NCBI RefSeq assembly: GCF_004359525.2
Contig: NZ_SCWC02000004.1
Span: 1-64,000 of the forward strand
Reading direction: 5' to 3'
DNA from: Macrococcus equipercicus
GTDB lineage: Bacteria; Bacillota; Bacilli; Staphylococcales; Staphylococcaceae
DNA: 64,000 nt
A program made the position numbers and the translations under genes. This document shows, one piece after another, positions 62,845-64,000 of the stretch. The stretch's first letter is position 1. Every line of letters begins with the position of its first letter. The notes beneath the pieces were generated by a model. That model was given only the letters and a program-made list of their open reading frames with translations. It searched no databases and was not told the DNA's origin.

Positions 62845-63387
62845 TCACGAAATCAGTTCTTTCGGCAGCAACGAATGATTGTTATACCAGGACAATGCTT
62901 TCTGCTCCATCACCAGGACGAAAATATTCTTCCCTTCGATATAGGACGCGATATCAAACGGATAGCGCTGTGCAAGCTCGAACTTCAGGGCTTGATAGCG
63001 TTCCATCTCACCGCGGAACGTCCGCAAGTAGTCACGAAACGCCAGATGCCGCACGATATTGGCATCTCCTTTTTGGTACACATGAACGTGATGCGTACGG
63101 TTGTCACCGCCTTTTTGGAAATAGCGGCGGCCCGGTATGCCGTTCTCACCGTGCACCGTGTAACCGAGCGCTGTGAGACAGTCGGTCAAGTCATCGACCG
63201 ACGCAAGATCTTTGACGACCGGCATGATATCGATGACCGGTTTCGCCGCCAGCCCCGGCACAGCTGTCGAACCGATATGATGGATGGCCACAAGCTGGTC
63301 TTTGAACACGTCGCGGAGCTTCCGTGCTTCTTCAATGTAGAGATGCTGCCATATGCTGTCATAAGGCTCCACTATGACTCTTCTCAT
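62845..63387 (-). CDS. GrpB family protein (UPF0157)
   Basis: 180-aa protein of the GrpB/UPF0157 nucleotidyltransferase-like family. Conserved VEPYDSIWQHLYIEEARKLRDVF, HHIGSTAVPGLAAKPVIDIM (about 38-55) and HHVHVYQKGDANIVRHLAFRDYLR are visible. Biochemical role unknown. Divergent from the methyltransferase gene to the right. Confidence 0.88.
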   Translation of the reverse strand: MRRVIVEPYDSIWQHLYIEEARKLRDVFKDQLVAIHHIGSTAVPGLAAKPVIDIMPVVKDLASVDDLTDCLTALGYTVHGENGIPGRRYFQKGGDNRTHHVHVYQKGDANIVRHLAFRDYLRTFRGEMERYQALKFELAQRYPFDIASYIEGKNIFVLVMEQKALSWYNNHSLLPKELIS

Positions 63388-63544
63388 CTAACTCCCTCCT
63401 TAGAAATCACAATAATCAGACTTCTCTGTTGGAAGTATTATAGTATGATGCCGGCATTTTCACAAATCATTTCATTGTCACTACAAGACATTCATGGTAT
63501 TATTAATCCCGAGTTAATCAGTAGGAAAAAGAAGAGGTGGCATA

Positions 63545-64000
63545 ATGGCTTTATCTTTTATGGATATTTTTGAGGAATGGGCTGTGAATTATGACGAGGC
63601 AGTGAGCGGCCATAATCCAGAGTACAAAGATGTGTTCGAGAACTACACGTTTATGCTGAAGGAAGCAGCAAAGCGCGCTGAAGGACGGACGATTGAATTC
63701 GGTCCCGGTACCGGCAATTTGACGCTGCTGCTCCTGAACAAAGGACTGGAAGTGACCGCATACGAACCAAGCCCTGAGATGGCGGCAATCGGCGAGCAGA
63801 AGACCGGCCTGTCATTCAAGACAGGTGACTTCCTGCATTTTGATGCGACCGAAGCCGATACGATCATCAGTTCGTTCGCCTTCCATCATCTGACGGACAC
63901 GGAAAAGTCAGCAGCCATCAAACAGTACGGCACACTGCTCAATGACGGCGGCCGCATCGTCATCCTTGATACGATGTTCAACAGCCGGGACGAGAAACAG
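63545..64000 (+). CDS. yrrT: SAM-dependent methyltransferase, YrrT-like (partial)
   Basis: 152 codons of a class I methyltransferase cut by the window end. SAM site EFGPGTGNLT near residue 52, EPSPEM acidic strand, and SSFAFHHLTDTEKSAA. The start (SFMDIFEEWAVNYDEAVSGHNPEY) resembles Bacillus YrrT, whose gene opens the yrrT-mtnN-mccAB methionine-to-cysteine operon. Good AAGAGGTGG upstream. The gene order outside the window is needed to confirm the name. Confidence 0.75.
   Translation, partial: MALSFMDIFEEWAVNYDEAVSGHNPEYKDVFENYTFMLKEAAKRAEGRTIEFGPGTGNLTLLLLNKGLEVTAYEPSPEMAAIGEQKTGLSFKTGDFLHFDATEADTIISSFAFHHLTDTEKSAAIKQYGTLLNDGGRIVILDTMFNSRDEKQ

Noticed and set aside
63480-63530. CymR box before the yrrT-like gene
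   Set aside because: TTAATCCCGAGTTAATCAG only loosely resembles the site and cannot be separated from chance.

Overview
The window looks like a chromosomal core region of a member of the Staphylococcaceae, most likely Macrococcus or a close relative. The evidence is gene order: the mazEF-rsbUVW-sigB block followed by tex-sprT, ddl-murF-cshA, the thiamine cluster beside yidC, the atp operon next to wecB-upp-glyA, and fba-pyrG-rpoE. Several proteins also read as clear relatives of staphylococcal SigB factors and QsrR. The coding DNA seems richer in G+C than typical Staphylococcus, and some genes differ from Staphylococcus aureus (a Spo0F-like receiver, an actinobacterial-type Rpf domain, a beta-oxidation operon). 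The genus is an inference. No phage, insertion sequence or CRISPR array was seen. Layout, 1-12 kb: the left edge holds the first bases of a 16S rRNA gene, with tRNA-Glu, tRNA-Leu and tRNA-Gly and a strong promoter upstream, all on the minus strand. Then come sprT and tex, the sigma-B regulon controller (sigB, rsbW, rsbV with a sigma-B-type promoter, rsbU), mazF and mazE, alr, acpS, the helicase gene cshA, murF and ddl. 12-25 kb: rodA, a 44-aa small protein, cls, a 40-aa membrane peptide, an HD hydrolase, a 5'-truncated NRAMP transporter remnant, yidC, and a TPP-riboswitch-controlled tenA-thiD-thiM-thiE operon. These are followed by a LysM/Rpf cell-wall protein with a perfect WalR box, a small degenerate LysM protein, an SSB paralogue, a YwpF-like protein, fabZ, an EpuA-like protein and murA. 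25-48 kb: a DUF1146 protein, the complete F-ATPase operon atpIBEFHAGDC behind a strong promoter, wecB, upp, glyA, ywlG, rpiB, ywlE, ywlC, prmC, prfA, tdk, rpmE2, rho, glpX, a QsrR-like repressor, the second murA, fba and a Spo0F-like receiver. The ywlC-prmC gap carries a dense cluster of DnaA-box-like 9-mers. 48-64 kb: a DUF2529 protein, a 62-bp tandem repeat array, pyrG with a CTP-sensing attenuator, rpoE, and a four-gene fatty-acid oxidation operon behind a FadR-like operator. Then come a short promoter-terminator cassette, coaW and a second array of the same 62-bp repeat. An ATP-grasp/M20 peptidase operon under a SAM-I riboswitch, a two-component system, a GrpB-family protein and a YrrT-like methyltransferase cut by the right edge complete the window. 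The strongest leads for something undescribed are the paired 62-bp repeat arrays (same period and hairpin core, locus-specific middle, both between convergent genes), the S-box-controlled M20/ATP-grasp pair of unknown product, and the DnaA-box/alternative-hairpin region.
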